In this document: positions 3,943 to 5,948 of the stretch, in pieces | Numbering within the stretch: the stretch's first letter is position 1 | Layout: each line of letters opens with the position of its first letter | Origin: Clostridia bacterium | GTDB taxonomy: Bacteria > Bacillota > Clostridia > Oscillospirales > SIG627 | NCBI GenBank assembly: GCA_017453605.1 | Contig: JAFTEP010000297.1 | Span: forward strand, 1-5,948 | DNA: 5,948 nucleotides | Direction of reading: 5' to 3' | The notes under the pieces: model-generated | Seen by the model: the letters and a program-made list of their open reading frames with translations, nothing else | Told to the model about the DNA's origin: nothing | Database searches by the model: none | Program-made: the position numbers and the translations under genes

Positions 3943-5841
3943 ATGAAAGACCCAAAAAAGAAAGCCGTATTGCGCAAAGGGACGTCCGATCGCCGGACTT
4001 TGGCTGTCGGGACCGTTTTATTCCTGATCGTCATTGCTGCTTGCGCTGTATACCATCAGGTGGCGATCGCACCGATGGAATCATTCGAGATCGGTCCCGC
4101 GAGCGATCCCGATCGCTGGCAGTTCACGTCGGAAAAAGGAACGGTCATTTTGCCGGAAAACGGCGTCCTGCCGCTCGACGGCGCCGATAACACGGTGATC
4201 TGCAAAACCGACGTTAAGGAATCTGCGGCGGAGAAATCGCTGCTTGTGATCACCGCCAATTCTTCCGACTGTGTGTTTTTGCAGAACGGACGTGTCATCT
4301 ATTCGCCCTCGGGACGCTATGCCGAAGGAAAATTCGATTCCTCCGAGTATAAAAAGACCTCCGCCTCCGGTCAGCTTCGGATCGATCTGACCGAGTCGTC
4401 ACAGCTTACCATGATCGTCCAGTTCACGGGCGGCGAAAACCGGCTGAGCCGTATGCCGAAGCTGACGCTCTATCCCGATACGATCAATTATCTGTCTCAA
4501 TTCACGGGACCGATCGCCGGCGACGCTCTTCCCGCCGGGGTGTATTTCGCCGCCGCCGTGCTGCTTCTCGGTCTGTTTCTTCTCGGCCTGTGGAAGAAAA
4601 GAAGCGATCCGGGACTGATCATTCTGGCTTTCTGTGCGCTTTCCGTGGCGTTCGGACACACCGCCTCTTACAGTTACGGCGTCATTGAGCTTGTCAGATC
4701 GCCGACAGCCACCTGGTTCTGCACGATACTGCCGCAGACCGCGATGATCTGGATGCTGTGGTATCGGCTTTCAAAAAAATGCCGCATCGTTTTTCTTGCA
4801 GTCTCCGGGCTGACGACCGCCGCCGCGCTGACGCTTTTCTTCATAGGACTTGACAACTTGAACTGGGTCAGACAGATGAATCTCATGACGACCTGGATCA
4901 TCCCCGCCTCCGTTCTGATACTGCTGACAGCCGCCGCGATCGACGCGGCGAAAGGAAATCCCGTCCTGCGCCGGCTGTTCAGATATATGCTGTTCTCTAT
5001 CCCCGTGATCGCGCTTGCATGGGTCTTTTCAGCGATCGTAAAAGGGAAGCTTTCAGAGGACCTGTGCGCCGCTTTCACAAGCCTTGCCGGTAAAACTCCG
5101 ACTCTTTACTATATCGTCGGATACCTCTGTATCTGGCTTTTGCTCCTATGCTTTATCCAGGCGGTCCTTGAACTTATAGGAGCAATGGCGCGCCGGGACG
5201 CCGATCTCAAGGAGATAACCCTCAGAGAACGCTACGCGGCGGAAAATCTGGAGATCCTCCGGCAATCGCAGGAGGAAACGCGCCGGCAGCGTCATGAAAT
5301 GCAGCACCATTTAGCGCTTCTTGATGAAATGCTGTCAAAAAAAGAAGACGCCCGCGCTTCCGGTTACGTCCGCTCTCTTCTCGCCAAAGCGGACGCTCTC
5401 CCGTCCGGGAATTACTGCGACAATATGATCATAAACGCGATTGCCGGTCACTATCTGAATCTGGCGAAAGCGGAGAAAGTCACGGTGAAAGCCGAGATCC
5501 GCGCCGTCAGCAGTCTGCCCGTCAAGGATGAAGATCTGTGCATCCTCCTGACCAATCTGCTTGAGAACGCGCTGGAAGCTTGCAGGAATATCGGCACAGA
5601 GCGTGAAAGAGATATATCGCTTCGCATATCCGCAAACGAAGATCACATTATGATCGACTGCGAAAACAGCACGGATAAAGATATAAAGATCATGTCTGAC
5701 GGTACGATACCCACTTCAAAGTCTGATCCGGATAATCACGGTTACGGCGTTTCCGCCGTTGCCGGAATTGCGCAAAAATACTGCGGAGAGTTTGAGATAA
5801 CCTGCGGTGACGGTCGCTTCCGGGCAGTGGTCACGATCTGA
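3943..5841 (+). CDS. Membrane sensor histidine kinase, 7TMR-DISM-like sensor with GHKL kinase core
   Basis: The 632-residue protein starts at an ATG with GAGGG (3931-3935) 7 nt upstream. After a basic N-terminus comes a membrane anchor (about 19-40), then an extracytoplasmic, beta-rich domain of about 150 residues (43-190). About seven membrane spans follow (roughly 195-216, 223-243, 256-276, 281-302, 315-334, 346-366, 386-411), the layout of 7TMR-DISM receptors. A coiled coil (about 415-449) leads to an H-box 'RHEMQHH' with phospho-acceptor H451. The ATPase core has the N-box 'LLTNLLENALEAC' (535-547, N538/N542) and G-box 'HGYGVSAV' (599-606), typical of AgrC/LytS-like GHKL kinases, whose partners are usually LytTR response regulators. 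It has its own promoter and terminator. No regulator gene lies within the window; it may be downstream. The ligand is unknown; the extracytoplasmic beta domain leaves a sugar or cell-wall signal possible. Confidence 0.92.
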   Translation: MKDPKKKAVLRKGTSDRRTLAVGTVLFLIVIAACAVYHQVAIAPMESFEIGPASDPDRWQFTSEKGTVILPENGVLPLDGADNTVICKTDVKESAAEKSLLVITANSSDCVFLQNGRVIYSPSGRYAEGKFDSSEYKKTSASGQLRIDLTESSQLTMIVQFTGGENRLSRMPKLTLYPDTINYLSQFTGPIAGDALPAGVYFAAAVLLLGLFLLGLWKKRSDPGLIILAFCALSVAFGHTASYSYGVIELVRSPTATWFCTILPQTAMIWMLWYRLSKKCRIVFLAVSGLTTAAALTLFFIGLDNLNWVRQMNLMTTWIIPASVLILLTAAAIDAAKGNPVLRRLFRYMLFSIPVIALAWVFSAIVKGKLSEDLCAAFTSLAGKTPTLYYIVGYLCIWLLLLCFIQAVLELIGAMARRDADLKEITLRERYAAENLEILRQSQEETRRQRHEMQHHLALLDEMLSKKEDARASGYVRSLLAKADALPSGNYCDNMIINAIAGHYLNLAKAEKVTVKAEIRAVSSLPVKDEDLCILLTNLLENALEACRNIGTERERDISLRISANEDHIMIDCENSTDKDIKIMSDGTIPTSKSDPDNHGYGVSAVAGIAQKYCGEFEITCGDGRFRAVVTI

Positions 5842-5886
5842 AAAAACAACTTTCACACCGGCAAATATTCAGCCCTGCCACAGAGC

Positions 5887-5911
5887 TCGGCGGATATCTG
5901 CCGGATTTTTT
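5887..5911 (+). terminator. Intrinsic terminator after the sensor kinase gene
   Basis: CGGCGG (5888-5893) pairs with CTGCCG (5898-5903), including one G-U, around a 4-nt ATAT loop. It is followed by six T (5906-5911). Position, short loop, GC-rich stem and T-run fit a Rho-independent terminator 46 nt after the stop. Confidence 0.75.
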
Positions 5912-5912
5912 A

Positions 5913-5948
5913 TACCACTTGTGACGCATTTTACCACGGGTTGTGACG
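5913..5948 (+). promoter_or_regulatory. Pair of direct repeats, possible LytTR-type regulator binding site
   Basis: TACCAC-TTGTGACG (5913-5926) recurs as TACCAC-GGG-TTGTGACG (5932-5948). The TTGTGACG cores are 22 bp apart, two helical turns, as is common for LytTR regulators such as VirR and AgrA that bind tandem direct repeats on one DNA face. The site follows a terminator, so it would serve a gene beyond the window edge. The second copy reaches the edge, so more copies may follow. Confidence 0.5.

Overview
The window looks like chromosomal DNA of a Gram-positive gut-type Clostridia (Oscillospiraceae or a related Firmicutes lineage). This rests on strong AGGAGG-like ribosome binding sites, sigma-A type promoters with 17-bp spacers, a GHKL-type sensor kinase, and the general look of the proteins. 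The assignment is an inference from style; there is no rRNA or other marker gene.

Layout. 1-1317 (minus strand) is the N-terminal 439 codons of a cytosolic TIM-barrel glycoside-hydrolase-like protein whose 3' end lies outside the window. It is absent from a complete-ORF list because it runs off the edge. A 307-bp divergent intergenic region (1318-1624) carries one good promoter for each direction and a 3 x 11-bp A-rich tandem repeat. 1625-2146 (+) encodes a 173-residue conserved-looking protein of unknown function. Its C-terminal part has a strand order reminiscent of Vsr/DUF559-like nucleases but lacks convincing catalytic residues.

The centre of interest is 2147-3586. A 420-residue stand-alone reverse transcriptase (YSDD active site, no endonuclease domain, no retron NAxxH or VTG hallmark) is preceded by a compact candidate structured RNA at 2167-2305. 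A perfect 17-bp terminal inverted repeat encloses 105 nt. That interior can form a 7-bp stem, an interleaved 8-bp stem (a pseudoknot or switch), and two adjacent short hairpins, with a possible loop-loop contact. The RT start codon lies 18 nt after the right arm. The arrangement recalls retron msr-msd/RT or ncRNA-dependent defence RTs, but the RT does not look like a canonical retron enzyme. The main competing reading is an unusually large-looped transcription terminator or attenuator.

After the RT, 3587-3942 holds a decayed N-terminal fragment of a nucleotidyltransferase (frameshift, three in-frame stops, GS changed to GP). It is followed by an extended -10 promoter. 3943-5841 (+) is a complete 632-residue membrane sensor histidine kinase with one N-terminal anchor, an extracytoplasmic beta-rich domain, about seven membrane spans, a coiled coil and a GHKL catalytic core. 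An intrinsic terminator follows. The window closes on two 22-bp-phased direct repeats that resemble binding sites for a LytTR-type response regulator and probably belong to the next gene downstream.

I see no tRNA, rRNA, CRISPR array or insertion sequence in the window.
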